This document shows positions 1-10,474 of a stretch of 64,000 bases of DNA, piece by piece; the first letter of the stretch is position 1; every line of letters begins with the position of its first letter. This DNA comes from Armigeres subalbatus. Lineage: Eukaryota > Arthropoda > Insecta > Diptera > Culicidae. Under the pieces are notes generated by a model, which searched no databases, was not told where the DNA came from, and saw only the letters and a list, made by a program, of their open reading frames with translations. A program made the position numbers and the translations under genes. The DNA lies in NCBI RefSeq assembly GCF_024139115.2, contig NW_026943277.1:1178001-1242000 (forward strand), in the 5' to 3' direction.

Positions 1-170
1 ACTGATTAGAGCTCTGTGTAAAGGTGAGATTCAGAAATGCCAAACGCAATGAAATCAGATCTCTGTACAAAAACGAATCTGGAACTCATAAGAATACATA
101 CGCAAAAATATGTTTGAACTGCAGTACCGATGCATGGTCAAAATCAGTATTAAATCCAACTTATTGTTGA
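1..170. other. Unassigned AT-rich sequence
   Basis: No coding signal, RNA gene or repeat was recognised in this first stretch. It ends at the target duplication of the MITE at 179-376. Confidence 0.5.
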
Positions 171-178
171 GCTGAAAC

Positions 179-376
179 AAAAGATATTTTAGTTACTAGA
201 TAAATATTGTCGCTGTCGTCGCTGTCCGGAACATCTTTTGCTGGCGAGGATAGGGGAGCTAAATGTCAAAGAAGGAAAATCCATACGATTTGACAGGTAT
301 GTACCACACATGTTTCGGACAGCAGAACAAAGGGAACCGAAGCGACAATCTTTATCTAGTAACTAAAATATCTTTT
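179..376. mobile_element. 198-bp MITE with 8-bp TSD
   Basis: The element starts AAAAGATATTTTAGTTACTA and ends with the inverse of that sequence. The terminal inverted repeat runs about 35 bp, through ATTGTCGCT. It is flanked on both sides by GCTGAAAC (171-178 and 377-384), an exact 8-bp target duplication. It has no coding capacity. A second, truncated copy in the opposite orientation lies at 61444-61603. An 8-bp duplication fits the hAT or P superfamilies, but the transposase source cannot be told from this sequence. Confidence 0.88.
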
Positions 377-384
377 GCTGAAAC

Positions 385-695
385 TGATTGAGGGGCGCGC
401 CTTTGAGAGTTGGTATAAGCCGTTTCTGGAAGGGTATAAATAGCGGTAACTTAATCTAAAGAGGCCTTACATTAAGCTTGAGAAAATATCTGAATAAAAA
501 ACGACTACTTCATTTCTTCTCAATAGAAATGGAGCAGAAAGACATGCACTAAACAAATGACACGGGTATACTACAAAAGTTCAATAAAATGGACGTAGTG
601 GTTCATCCCGAACAAAAAAAAAGTCCAGAAAATGCTGATACCTACAACATTTGAATTAAACTATTTTGAACTGCACATGAAACCCAAAAGCTTTA
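385..695. other. Unassigned sequence with a TATA-like box
   Basis: GGTATAAATAGCGG near 433-446 resembles a core promoter TATA box, but no gene follows it. Nothing else was recognised before the element that starts at 702. Confidence 0.3.
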
Positions 696-1065
696 GACAT
701 GCAGGGCTGGTAGCGATGAATGCCGTTCAAAATAGTAACTTTAGTGACCACCGATGACGAAAAAAGTGGCCAAATAGTGACTGTCAGTTGCAGAAAAGGT
801 GACCAAATAGTGACTTTTGTATGAAGTTTTAAACCGGGGATAGAGCTACATGTTGCATTAGTATTGTTTATGATATGATTTGTAGATAGCGAACTAGTGT
901 ATTATTTATGAAATCCTTATCTAGAATGCTATCAGAAATAAAGAAAAGGCAAAAACAAAAAAAGCATGAAGATTACTGCTACTGGTCACGCTTATCTTCA
1001 CTATAAGGAGGGAGAGAGGGAAGCAAGAGGCCAGTAACTGCGACACTCTCATAAGTACCACGGAG

Positions 1066-1711
1066 CAGTGTTGTCCTACACTCTGTACAAAAAATCTGCT
1101 CTTTGATTTTACTCTATCTAAACGATTTTATTATCTTAACTAAGTAAGTGTAACTACGGCTACAAAGCAAGACCATGCTGAGGGTGGCTGGGTTCGATTC
1201 CCGGTGCCAGTCTAGACAATTTTCGGATTGGAAATTGTCTCGACTTCCCTGGGCATAAAAGTATCATCGTGTTAGCCTCATGATATACGAATGCAAAAAT
1301 GGTAACTTGGCTTAGAAACCTCGCAGTTAATAACTGCGGAAGTGCTTAATGAACACTACAAGCTGCGAGGCGGCTCTGTCCCAGTGTGGGGATGTAATGC
1401 CAATAAGAAGAAGAAGAAGAAGTAAGTGTAACTAATAGAGGGATATTTTAATTTTCTAAATGTCATGCCAAACTGTCAAAAAATGCACGCAAAAGCCACA
1501 GGAGCGCGCGCGCTGAAGATACACTCCAGTGCATTTTCAGCGCACGCGCTTTTGTGGCTCTGATGTGCATTTTTTTAATAGTTTGGCATGACATTTGGAA
1601 AATTCAAATATCACTCTACTAGTTGCACTTACTTGGTTGAGATTATAAAATTGTTTAGATGGAGTAAAATTAAAGAGCATAATTTTAAGTACAGCGTGTA
1701 GGACAACACTG
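1066..1711. mobile_element. hAT-like foldback MITE, interrupted by a SINE
   Basis: Long inverted arms start CAGTGTTGTCCTACAC and end with its inverse. The arms run about 190 bp each and meet in the GC-rich centre near 1508-1545. The 8-bp flanks CCACGGAG (1058-1065) and TCACGGAG (1712-1719) differ at one base. The left arm is split by the Feilai-like SINE at 1157-1419. A CAGTG start with an 8-bp duplication is typical of hAT elements. Confidence 0.82.
1157..1419 (+). mobile_element. Feilai-like tRNA-derived SINE
   Basis: The copy begins inside the tRNA-like head (CGGCTACAAAGCAAGACC), has the pol III B box GGTTCGATTCC near 1191-1201, and ends CCAATAAGAAGAAGAAG. It is bounded by a perfect 15-bp duplication, AAGTAAGTGTAACTA (1142-1156 and 1420-1434). 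It lacks the first ~25 bp of the fuller copy at 35400-35660. The family name is from memory of the Aedes SINE Feilai and should be confirmed by alignment. Confidence 0.88.
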
Positions 1712-2962
1712 TCACGGAGTTGGTTATTGAGGATGGTATTCGTTAGATCTAGCAACGCGACCAAGGTATCATATTAAGAAGGCATCATATTAAGTAACAC
1801 ACCACGAGAAGGTATCTACCCGGCTTCACTGGAATGGTTAGTGAATTACAAGTTGTTACACAAAATTATGTTGATAATTACAACATTTGTTGTTCAATAT
1901 GAGCTTGAAGTTTTCTAACAGGAAAAGAATGATATATAATGATCTAATTGATTCTTGAACGGTGAACTATACGATTTTACCTTTTATTAAACAATGATTT
2001 AAAAACAAATTTAAATAAAGATTTTGTAGAATTTGAATTCGAGGTAGCATTCTGAGGAAAATTTTAAAAATCTAATAAAACCATGGTCTCTAATTAGAAA
2101 TAAAGAAATTTTAATAAACTATAATTTCGAAATAGAAGACTAGTAATAAAGTATCGAATTTAAAACATGGGTGGCCAAATAATATCGAGTTAAAAAAATC
2201 TTTTAAATTCAATTAGATTGTTTTATTTTAGAGCTTGAGCATGATTGTCAATTAGATTGTTTTATTTTAGATTTAAAAAAACCCGACCAATTCATTCACC
2301 TCCACACTAGTTTTTAGGTATCTATTCGTAATTGTTAATAACAGAATCCTTGCTCTATAATTTCTTTTTCGAGACTTATCCCGAAGGGTCGCAAGGCGGA
2401 TTTAACAATCATAATGGACCTACTCTCTGTCATCGACGCACTTATCGCTCATTATTTTCTCTAACGTTGAGAAACATCAAACATCATCGTCGTTTGATAA
2501 ACTTAGGCTGTTCACTATCTTTGCCATCGGAGGGTATAACCGCGCATCCAAAGACGTGGTTTTAGTTCCAATGCTTCTCAATTATGTACTCTATACTCGA
2601 GGTCAACACCTTTCGCAACAAATTCCATTCGTGAAGAAAAAGTTCATAGTCGACTTGAATCGAAAATAACCTCACGTTTCCAGAATTTACGAACCTCAGA
2701 ACACACTTGGAACTTCTATGGTGCATATTTCTCAAATTTTATATATTGCTACCAGATTCATATTTGAATTGGTTGAAGATTCAAATGATTTTTATTTTGA
2801 ACTTTTCTACAATAGGCAATGCAAAAATAGTGTCTTTAGTGACCATTTTCCAAAAAATAGTGACTTTAGTGATTTTGAGATGCAAATAGTGACTTTTTAG
2901 TGACTAGACTCAAAATAGTGACCAAATCACTAAAAAGTGACTCGCTACCAGGCCTGGACATG

Positions 2963-4110
2963 CGTGGTTGATTTCGGTTTGATACCAGCTGCGGTTGACT
3001 TGGTAGACCAATTGATCTGTACTCCAGAACAATTTGGAGAACCTAGAACAGCTCGGAATTTTCCCATTCAATCAACTAACGCCGGTAACCAGTCGATTTT
3101 AGAGGTCGAAAACTACAAATGCGACACATGAGCATCGCGAACTTCTGTACGATTAACAGTCTTTTTACAAAACCAGCAAAAAGGCGAGTGTTACAATTAG
3201 CAACATACAATTCACCTGGCCGAGCAAAGCAGAGTACTTTCAGCTAGTAGCTGCTAGTAGGTTTGAAATACATCTAAATACGATATTTCTGCGCATACCA
3301 ATTCTAGATCCTATTTTAGCCACATTCGTAAATATAACGTCAAATGGAAGTTTATCGACCGTAATTTAATTCCACACATTTCTCCGAGATCGCCAAATTA
3401 AGCGCTGAATCGTCCAAAGTCAATACATTCACCCTGTGTAATCATTCGACTGACTGCGCCTCACACTGATGTAGGCAGGTTCTTCCGCAGTCTTCCTAGA
3501 CCTGTAAGCATTGTCCCCAGTGCAAGTGAACTTTTACAAAGCAATCATAAATTGAAAGCGATCAGTTCTACTTTTTACTCAATTCAGGTCCTTTCTATAG
3601 ATACCGTGAGGTGACGACGCGCGCTCGCCATACGACACACAGCATGGCAATAAAAACTCAACAACGGGACAGCACCCGTTGTGGTAATGCCTGGCCTCTC
3701 TGGTATATGATTCAATGCTTCCGCTTGGTATGCGCGCTCGAATTACGCGTTCAATAGCTGAGCATCATATCTTGTGTGTGATAATGGAGCGGGTAGTCAC
3801 CTAGCAGAACAGAGTTGCTTGTGTTAGAATGCCAAATGGATTTATTCTTGCTCTTGCATGAAATGAAGACCAACTCAAATAAGATAGGTGTGGGTTATGA
3901 GTTATGGTCTGTATTATAGTATCGATATTCATTATTTCATCTTATCTCTCTAACCAATCTCGATCGAGGGCTTCTATGCTAGTGAAAAAATCGATACCAA
4001 CGAAGGATGTTGCATTTAGTAGTCCTTTAGCTCAAACTCATGTAACGTTCAAAATTTTGTAATACTAAATTAAGGGCTAGCATAGCAGGAGGATGCGTGG
4101 CTTCGATCTC
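2963..4110. other. Unassigned sequence
   Basis: No ORF of interest, splice structure or repeat was recognised. Short GC-rich hairpins occur near 3600-3700 (for example CAACGGG...CCCGTTG), but nothing assignable. Confidence 0.4.
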
Positions 4111-4111
4111 T

Positions 4112-4179
4112 AGTTAGCCTTGCGAGCAAAGGCGTAGGATTGCCAATCCGGATATGGCGAGTTCGATTCTCGCCCAAGT
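4112..4179 (+). repeat. tRNA-like sequence, probable SINE head
   Basis: A T-arm (GGCGAGTTCGATTCTCGCC, 5-bp stem) follows a 7-nt loop TTGCCAA flanked by GGA/TCC, as in a tRNA anticodon arm with GCC. The acceptor and D arms do not pair convincingly. It is more likely the head of a tRNA-derived SINE than a functional tRNA gene. Confidence 0.45.
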
Positions 4180-4199
4180 AGCACACGAAACATCTTCCT

Positions 4200-4635
4200 A
4201 AAAGCTCCTTGTTCCTATTCAGTTTCATTAAAGGCGTTGGAAAAACTTCAAAGCACGAGAAAGTTGCATCAAGATGTCAAAAACGTTCGAATTGTGATCA
4301 ATGTTTCATTAAAATTGCAATGCAGTACTTGTTTGACATTTGGAAACAAACAAACAAAGAATACTGCACTTCATGTTGCAAACACGAAACAAAATCATTA
4401 AGTTGCATATTTTTCACCATGTAACTTCAATGCGTCTTTCAAAATTTAATTGTTTGTTTAAATTAAGTTGCAGATAAGTTGAATGTGTCTTCATGTTTAA
4501 TTTACCATCGTTCAACGTTTTGACAACTCACATTTTTTCCTGTGATGGTGCAATCAAGTCACATGAAACTCATGCAAAGGCGGGCATAGGAAGCTTTCAA
4601 TTAATAACCGTGGAAATGCCAATAGAATAAAAAAA
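4200..4635. other. Unassigned sequence left of the first satellite
   Basis: AT-rich, without gene signals. The last ~50 bp (about 4590-4635) weakly resemble the 3' part of a SINE (AATAACCGTGGAAATGCCAATAG would be its core, split here for length). This is suggestive only. Confidence 0.3.
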
Positions 4636-5960
4636 GGAGGCTTCCGAGCCTCTTGGAAGGAGGCTTCCGAGCCTCTTGGAAGGAGGCTTCCGAGCCTCTT
4701 GGAAGGAGGCTTCCGAGCCTCTTGGAAGGAGGCTTCCGAGCCTCTTGGAAGGAGGCTTCCGAGCCTCTTGGAAGGAGGCTTCCGAGCCTCTTGGAAGGAG
4801 GCTTCCGGGCCTCTTGGAAGGAGGCTTCGAGCCTCTTGGAAGGAGGCTTCCGAGCCTCTTGGAAGGAGGCTTCTGAGCCTCTTGGAAGGAGGCTTCCTGA
4901 GCCTCTTGGAAGGAGGCTTCCGGGCCTCTTGGAAGGAGGCTTCTGAGCCTCTTGGAAGGAGGCTTCTGAGCCTCTTGGAAGGAGGCTTCTGAGCCTCTTG
5001 GAAGGAGGCTTCTGAGTCTCTTGGAAGGAGGCTTCTGAGCCTCTTGGAAGGAGGCTCTGAGCCTCTTGGAAGGAGGCTTCCGAGCCTCTTGGAAGGAGGC
5101 TTCCGAGCCTCTTGGAAGGAGGCTTCTGAGCCTCTTGGAAGGAGGCTTCCAGAGCCTCTTGGAAGGAGGCTTCCTGAGCCTCTTGGAAGGAGGCTTCTGA
5201 GCCTCTTGGAAGGAGACTTCTGAGCCTCTTGGAAGTAGAATTCTGAGCCGCTTGGAAGGACGCTTCGGAGCCTCTTAAAAGGAGGCTTCTGAGCCTCTTG
5301 GAAGGAGGCTTCCTGAGCCTCTTGGAAGGAGGCTCTGAGCCTCTTGGAAGGAGGCTTCCGAGCCTCTTGGAAGGAGGCTTCTGAGCCTCTTGGAAGGAGG
5401 CTTCTGAGCCTCTTGGAAGGAGGCTTCTGAGCCTCTTGGAAGGAGGCTTCCTGAGCCTCTTGGAAGGAGGCTTCTGAGCCTCTTGGAAGGAGGCTTCTGA
5501 GCCTCTTGGAAGGAGGCTTCTGAGCCTCTTGGAAGGAGGCTTCCTGAGCCTCTTGGAAGGAGGCTTCTGAGCCTCTTGGAAGGAGGCTTCTGAGCCTCTT
5601 GGAAGGAGGCTTCTGAGCCTCTTGGAAGGAGGCTTCCTGAGCCTCTTGGAAAGAGGCTTCCGAGCCTCTTGGAAGGAGGCTTCCTGAGCCTCTTGGAAGG
5701 AGGCTTCTGAGCCTCTTGGAAGGAGGCCTGAGCCTCTTGGAAGGAGGCTTCCGAGCCTCTTGGAAGGAGGCTTCTGAGCCTCTTGGAAGGAGGCCTGAGC
5801 CTCTTGGAAGGAGGCTTCCGAGCCTCTTGGAAGGAGGCTTCCGAGCCTCTTGGAAGGAGGCTTCCGAGCCTCTTGGAAGGAGGCTTCCGAGCCTCTTGGA
5901 AGGAGGCTTCCGAGCCTCTTGGAAGGAGGCTTCCGAGCCTCTTGGAAGGAGGCTTCCGAA
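4636..5960. repeat. 23-bp tandem satellite, array 1 (about 57 units)
   Basis: The monomer is 23 bp and built around GGAGGCTTCCGAGCCTC followed by TTGGAA. Variants change CCG to CTG, CCTG or CGG, or lose 1-4 bases. The outermost units on both sides are the canonical CCG form, while the middle is richer in CTGAG variants. GAGGCT-TCCG-AGCCTC in each unit is a perfect 6-bp stem. Because no unit contains a stop on the - strand in any frame, the array mimics a 455-codon ORF, which is not a gene. Confidence 0.97.
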
Positions 5961-6284
5961 AAACTCAAAATCTCAAAACTCGTGAACGATTCAAATCAAT
6001 CGTGAGGTCAAATCAAACGTCAGGTTTATTTTTTAGTTAACGTACCCAACTCAGCACCTAAAAAATCACGGCTGAGTTGAATCATCCATTTGAATCATCA
6101 TAGGTTTAAAAAACTTAACGTTCAACACATAGAAAAATGGATACTCTTGCGTGTGTAAACAATAAATTGCCCCAAAATTTATTTTAAACACTTTGCGTGA
6201 TGCGTTCCTTTGAATTCGCAAACGAGTTAGATCGCGCGAGAGTGCTCAATGATTGAGATTTATTAATGATTTTACCAACACTGC
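5961..6284. other. AT-rich spacer between satellite-bearing segments
   Basis: Non-repetitive sequence with no recognised gene, separating array 1 from the degraded satellite that follows. No target duplication was identified at either edge. Confidence 0.4.
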
Positions 6285-6865
6285 TTCCGAGCCCCTTGAA
6301 AGGAGGCTTCCAAGCATCTTGATAGGAGAATTCGGAGCCTCTCGAAAGGAGGCTTACGAGCTGCTTGGAAGGAGGCTGCTAAGACACCTAGAAAAAGGCT
6401 TCCAAGCAAGGCCGTATTTAGCCGGAAGAACGGCCCCAGGGCCGATAGTTTGTAGGGCCCCAAAAAGTACAAAAAAGTACAAAAAAGGTTGGTTTTGGTA
6501 CTTAAGGTTTCGTCAGGCCCTGCTTCCAAACAGTCTCGCAATAAAGCTACTGAGGCTTTCAGGTAATGGCCTTCATGTCTCTCGAACGGAGGCTTTCGAA
6601 CCTTTAGGTTCTAGATTATAGTTCAGTATCCTATTCTTAACATATTATTTAAAATTTTGTCTCGACCAAGTAGATTACAACGAATATTTTCGTTATGCAA
6701 ATTATGTACAATGCAAAGCCTAATAATCAAAATTATTAGCACTATATCAAAAAAATAAATATTCAAATTGTTAAATATTCGCCATTACGCATTTTCCAAG
6801 GTATCCCCTAGGGCTAGCGAAGGTACCCCAGGTGTATAAACCCCAGGCCAGGATGAGAACCGCTA
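6285..6865. mobile_element. Right-end relic of the satellite-carrying hAT element
   Basis: Degenerate TTGAAAGG-type 23-bp units (6285-6405) are followed by sequence that parallels the right flank of array 2. Shared pieces are a CTTCATGTCTCTC block, a GTAGATTAC block, and a terminal run of GGTACCCC repeats ending GATGAGAACCGCT, which corresponds to GTTGAGAACCGCTG of the intact copy. The left end is missing. A 116-bp MITE (6407-6522) interrupts it. Confidence 0.72.
6407..6522. mobile_element. 116-bp hAT-like MITE
   Basis: It begins CAAGGCCGTATTTAGCC and ends TCAGGCCCTG, giving imperfect inverted termini (CARGGCC). The flanks are CTTCCAAG (6399-6406) and CTTCCAAA (6523-6530), a 7-of-8 duplication. 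It is inserted in the degraded satellite element. Confidence 0.65.
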
Positions 6866-6869
6866 CTGT

Positions 6870-7218
6870 AGTTATTATCCTTGATTTTCGCTTGCACATT
6901 CTTGCGTTAATTGACTGCCATCCATTCACACGTTGGCGCATCTTGCTCTGCCGAATTCCCAGCTCGCTGGTTATACCACAACTTTAATAGAAAGTAACCA
7001 CCGCTCGACGATTGGTTTTAAAGGTGGCTTGTTGGGCCTGTGTAAACCTTCTGCCTCGTTGGGGGCCTTCATAACAGGACTGTGCAGCATCCCACCCACA
7101 CGAGCAGCACTCGGTCGATTTAGTAGGGCGGGTACATACACCTTTTTTAGAAGCTTAACAAAGCTCACTATCAATCCCCACCCCAACTAGTAGAATTGAA
7201 ACAACGACTTGTTATGTC
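6870..7218. other. Unassigned sequence between hAT elements
   Basis: Moderately GC-rich, with short open frames on both strands. No domain or splice pattern was recognised. Confidence 0.35.
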
Positions 7219-7226
7219 GAGTAGAA

Positions 7227-10200
7227 CAGCAGTTCTCAACCTTTTCTCTGAGAGGTACCCCTTTGAACTTTTGCATTCTTTGAGGTACCCCCTCATAATA
7301 AGTTTAACTTATACGATATATGAGAAACGGACCTGAAACTTTCCAATTCAAATTAAGTTTCTACATCAAGCTTCCTCCAATACGTTGAGAAATTTTGGAG
7401 GCTTCCGAGCCTCTTGAAAGAAGGCTTCAAGCCTATTGAAATTAGGCTTCAAGTCTATTGAAATAAGGCTTCCGAGCTTCTTGGAAGCAGGCTTCCGAGC
7501 CTCTTGAAAGGAGGCTTCCGAGTCTCTTGAAAGGAGGCTTCCGAGTCTCTTGAAAGAAGGCTTTCGATCCTCTTGAAAGGAGGCTTCCGAGTCTCTTGAA
7601 AGGAGGCTTCCGAGCCTCTTGAAAGGAGGCTTCCGAGCCTCTTGAAAGGAGGCTTCCGAGCCTCTTGAAAGGAGGCTTCCGAACCTATTGAAAGGAGGCT
7701 TTCGAGCTTCTTGAAAGGAGGCTTCCGAGCCTCTTGAAATGAGGCTTCCGAGCCTCTTGAAAGGAGGCTTCCGAGCCTCTAGAAAGGAGGCTTCCGAGCC
7801 TCTTGAAAGGAGGCTTCTGAGCCTCTTGAAAGGAGGCTTCTGAGGCCTCTTGAAAGGAGGCTTCTGAGCCTCTTGAAAGGAGGCTTCTGAGCCTCTTGAA
7901 AGGAGGCCTGAGCCTCTTGAAAGGAGGCTTCTGAGCCTCTTGAAAGGAGGCTCTGAGCCTCTTGAAGGAGGCTTCTGAGCCTCTTGAAAGGAGGCTTCTG
8001 AGCCTCTTGAAAGGAGGCTTCTGAGCCTCTTGAAAGGAGGCTTCTGAGCCTCTTGAAAGGAGGCTTCTGAGCCTCTTGAAAGGAGGCTTCCTGAGCCTCT
8101 TGAAAGGAGGCTTCCGAGCCTCTTGAAAGGAGGCTTCCGAGCCTCTTGAAAGGAGGCTTCTGAGCCTCTTGAAAGGAGGCTTCTGAGCCTCTTGAAAGGT
8201 GGCTTCCTGAGTCTCTTGAAAGGAGGCTTCCTGAGCCTCTTGAAAGGAGGCTTCCGAGCCTCTTGAAAGGAGACTCTGAGCCTCTTGAAAGGAGACTCTG
8301 AGCCTCTTGAAAGGAGACTTCTGAGCCTCTTGAAAGGAGGCTTCCTGAGTCTCTTGAAAGGAGGCTTCTGATCCTCTTGAAAGGAGGCTCTGAGTCTCTT
8401 GAAAGGAGGCTTCCTGAGTCTCTTGAAAGGAGGCTCTGAGCCTCTTGAAAGGAGGCTTGAGTCTCTTGAAAGGAGGCCTGGAGCCTCTTGAAAGGAGACT
8501 CTGAGCCTCTTGAAAGGAGGCTTCCTGAGTCTCTTGAAAGGAGGCTTCTGAGCCTCTTGAAAGGAGGCTTCTGAGCCTCTTGAAAGGAGGCTTCTGAGCC
8601 TCTTGAAAGGAGGCTTCTGAGCCTCTTGAAAGGAGGCTTCTGAGCCTCTTGAAAGGAGGCTTCCTGAGCCTCTTGAAAGGAGGCTTCTGAGCCTCTTGAA
8701 AGGAGGCTTCCGAGCCTCTTGAAAGGAGGCTCTGAGCCTCTTGAAAGGAGGCTCCTGAGCCTCTTGAAAGGAGGCCCTGAGCTCTTGAAAGGAGGCCCTG
8801 AGCCTCTTGAAAGGAGGCCCTGAGCCTCTTGAAAGGAGGCTCCTGAGCTCTTGAAAGGAGGCCCTGAGCCTCTTGAAAGGAGGCTCCTGAGCCTCTTGAA
8901 AGGAGGCTCCTGAGTCTCTTGAAAGGAGGCTTTCGAGCCTCAAAGGAGGCTTATGAACCTCTTCAAAGTAGGCTTCTGAGCCAATTGAAAGGATCTTAAA
9001 AGGAAGCTTTTGAGTCTCTAGAAAAGGAGGCTTCCGACCCTCTTGAAAGGAGGCTTCCGAGCCTCTTGAAAGGAGGCCTCCCAGCCTCTTGAAAGGAGGC
9101 TTCCGAGCCTCTTGAAAGGAGGCTTTCGATCCTCTTGAAAGGAGGCTTCCGATCCTCTTGAAAGTAGGCTTCCGAGTCTCTTGAAAGGAGGCTTCTGAGC
9201 CTCTTGAAAGGAGGCTTCTGAGTCTCTTGAAAGGAGGCTTCTGAGCCTCTTGAAAGGAGGCTTCTGAGCCTCTTGAAAGGAGGCTTCTGAGCCTCTTGAA
9301 AGGAGGCTTCTGAGCCTCTTGAAAGGAGGCTTCTGAGCCTCTTGAAAGGAGGCTTCTGAGCCTCTTGAAAGGAGGCTTCTGAGCCTCTCGAAAGAAGGCT
9401 TCCGAGCCTCTTGAAAGCAGGCTGCTGAGCCTCTTGAAAGAAGGCTTCCTAGTCTCTTGAAAAGAGGCTTCTGAGCCTTTTGTAAGAAGGCTTCTGAGCC
9501 TCTGGAAAGAATGCTTCTGAGCCTCTTGAAAGCAGACTTCTGAGGCTCTGGAAAGGATGCTCCTGAGCCTCTTGAAAGGAGGCTTCTGAGCCTCTTGAAA
9601 GGAGGCTTCCTGAGCCTCTTGAAAGGAGGCCCGAGCCTCTTGAAAGGAGGCTTCCGAGCCTCTTGAAAGGAGGCTTCCGAGCCTCTTGAAAGGAGGCTTC
9701 CGAGTCTCTTGAAAGGAGGTTTCCGAGCCTCTTGAAAGAAGGCTTCCGAACCTCTTGAAAGGAGGCTCCCGAGCCTCTTGTATGGAGGCTTCCGAGCCTC
9801 TTGAAAGGAGGCTTCCGAGCCTCTTGAAAGGAGACTTCAGAGTCTCTTGAAAGAAGGCTTCAGAGTCTCTTGAAAGGAGGTTTCCGAGCCTCTTGAAAGA
9901 AGGCTTCCGAACCTCTTGATAGGAGGCTTCCGAGCCTCTTGAAGGGAGGCTTCCGAGTCTCTTGAAGGGAGGCTTCCGCGCCTCTTGAAAGGAGGCTTCC
10001 GAGCCTCTTGTAAGGAGGCTTTCGAAGCTCTTGCAACGAAGCTACTGAGCTTTTCGTTACTTTTATGTCTCTCAAATATAGGCTTCCGAACCTTAAAATC
10101 CTAAAATTCAGAACAGAAGCATATTCTTACCGTATTATTCACCGTATTCCGGTAGATTATAATGAAAATTTTCAATCGATTCGACGTTTTGCCCTTCTGA

Positions 10201-10466
10201 TCTTTTGTCCCATACAATGTGCCATCCCTTACGGGATGGGATAAGGGATTGAATTCATTCACTATGCTGGTCGGAGTGGGCAGGATTCAGAAGTCTTTGA
10301 TTTACTAGTCGTACATCATTCGTAGAATAAAAATTATAAAAACTTCATCAATAAGTTTTTATTAACACTGTAATACATCCGCCATTACGCTGTTGTGTCC
10401 GAGGTACCCCCTGGAACGAACGAAGGTACCCCCAGGGGCACATGTACCCCAGGTTGAGAACCGCTG
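7227..10466. mobile_element. hAT-type element carrying a 23-bp satellite array
   Basis: The termini are CAGCAGTTCTCAACCT and, inverted, CAGCGGTTCTCAACCT, a classic hAT-style inverted repeat. The exact 8-bp duplication GAGTAGAA lies at 7219-7226 and 10467-10474. GGTACCCC motifs repeat near both ends (7254-7290 and 10400-10455). Between them lies array 2 (about 7395-10060). There is no transposase, so the element is non-autonomous. The satellite therefore arrived, or expanded, inside a mobile unit. Confidence 0.9.
7395..10060. repeat. 23-bp tandem satellite, array 2 (about 115 units)
   Basis: Same monomer as array 1 but with TTGAAAGG in place of TTGGAAGG. Edge units are more degenerate than central units, as expected if central copies are kept similar by unequal exchange. 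Length variants (CCTGAG, CTCCTGAG, CCCTGAG) cluster in runs. The - strand is open for 525 codons (7366-8943) only because the repeat has no stop in any frame. This is not a protein gene. Confidence 0.96.
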
Positions 10467-10474
10467 GAGTAGAA

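Larger units (their letters stand above)
702..2956. mobile_element. DNA element copy A, 6-bp TSD, TAGTGAC-rich ends
   Basis: The ends are CAGGGCTGGTAGCGATGA on the left and, inverted, CAGGCCTGGTAGCGAGTCAC on the right. The exact duplication GACATG flanks the element (696-701 and 2957-2962). Both subterminal regions are packed with the short motif AATAGTGAC or its variants (about 715-830 and 2825-2945). Internal blocks such as 1791-1850 and 2448-2690 match copy B at 19034-21667, so this is a genuine family. No transposase ORF is present, so it is non-autonomous. It contains a hAT-like MITE (1066-1711), which in turn contains a SINE. Confidence 0.85.

Noticed and set aside
4601..5968. 455-codon ORF on the - strand
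   Set aside because: It is a read-through of the 23-bp satellite, which has no stop in any - strand frame; residues repeat every 23 codons and there is no domain or splice context.
7366..8943. 525-codon ORF on the - strand
   Set aside because: Same artefact in array 2; it ends where units become irregular, not at a gene boundary.
4636..10060. CRISPR array
   Set aside because: Units are contiguous with no unique spacers, and the genome is eukaryotic.
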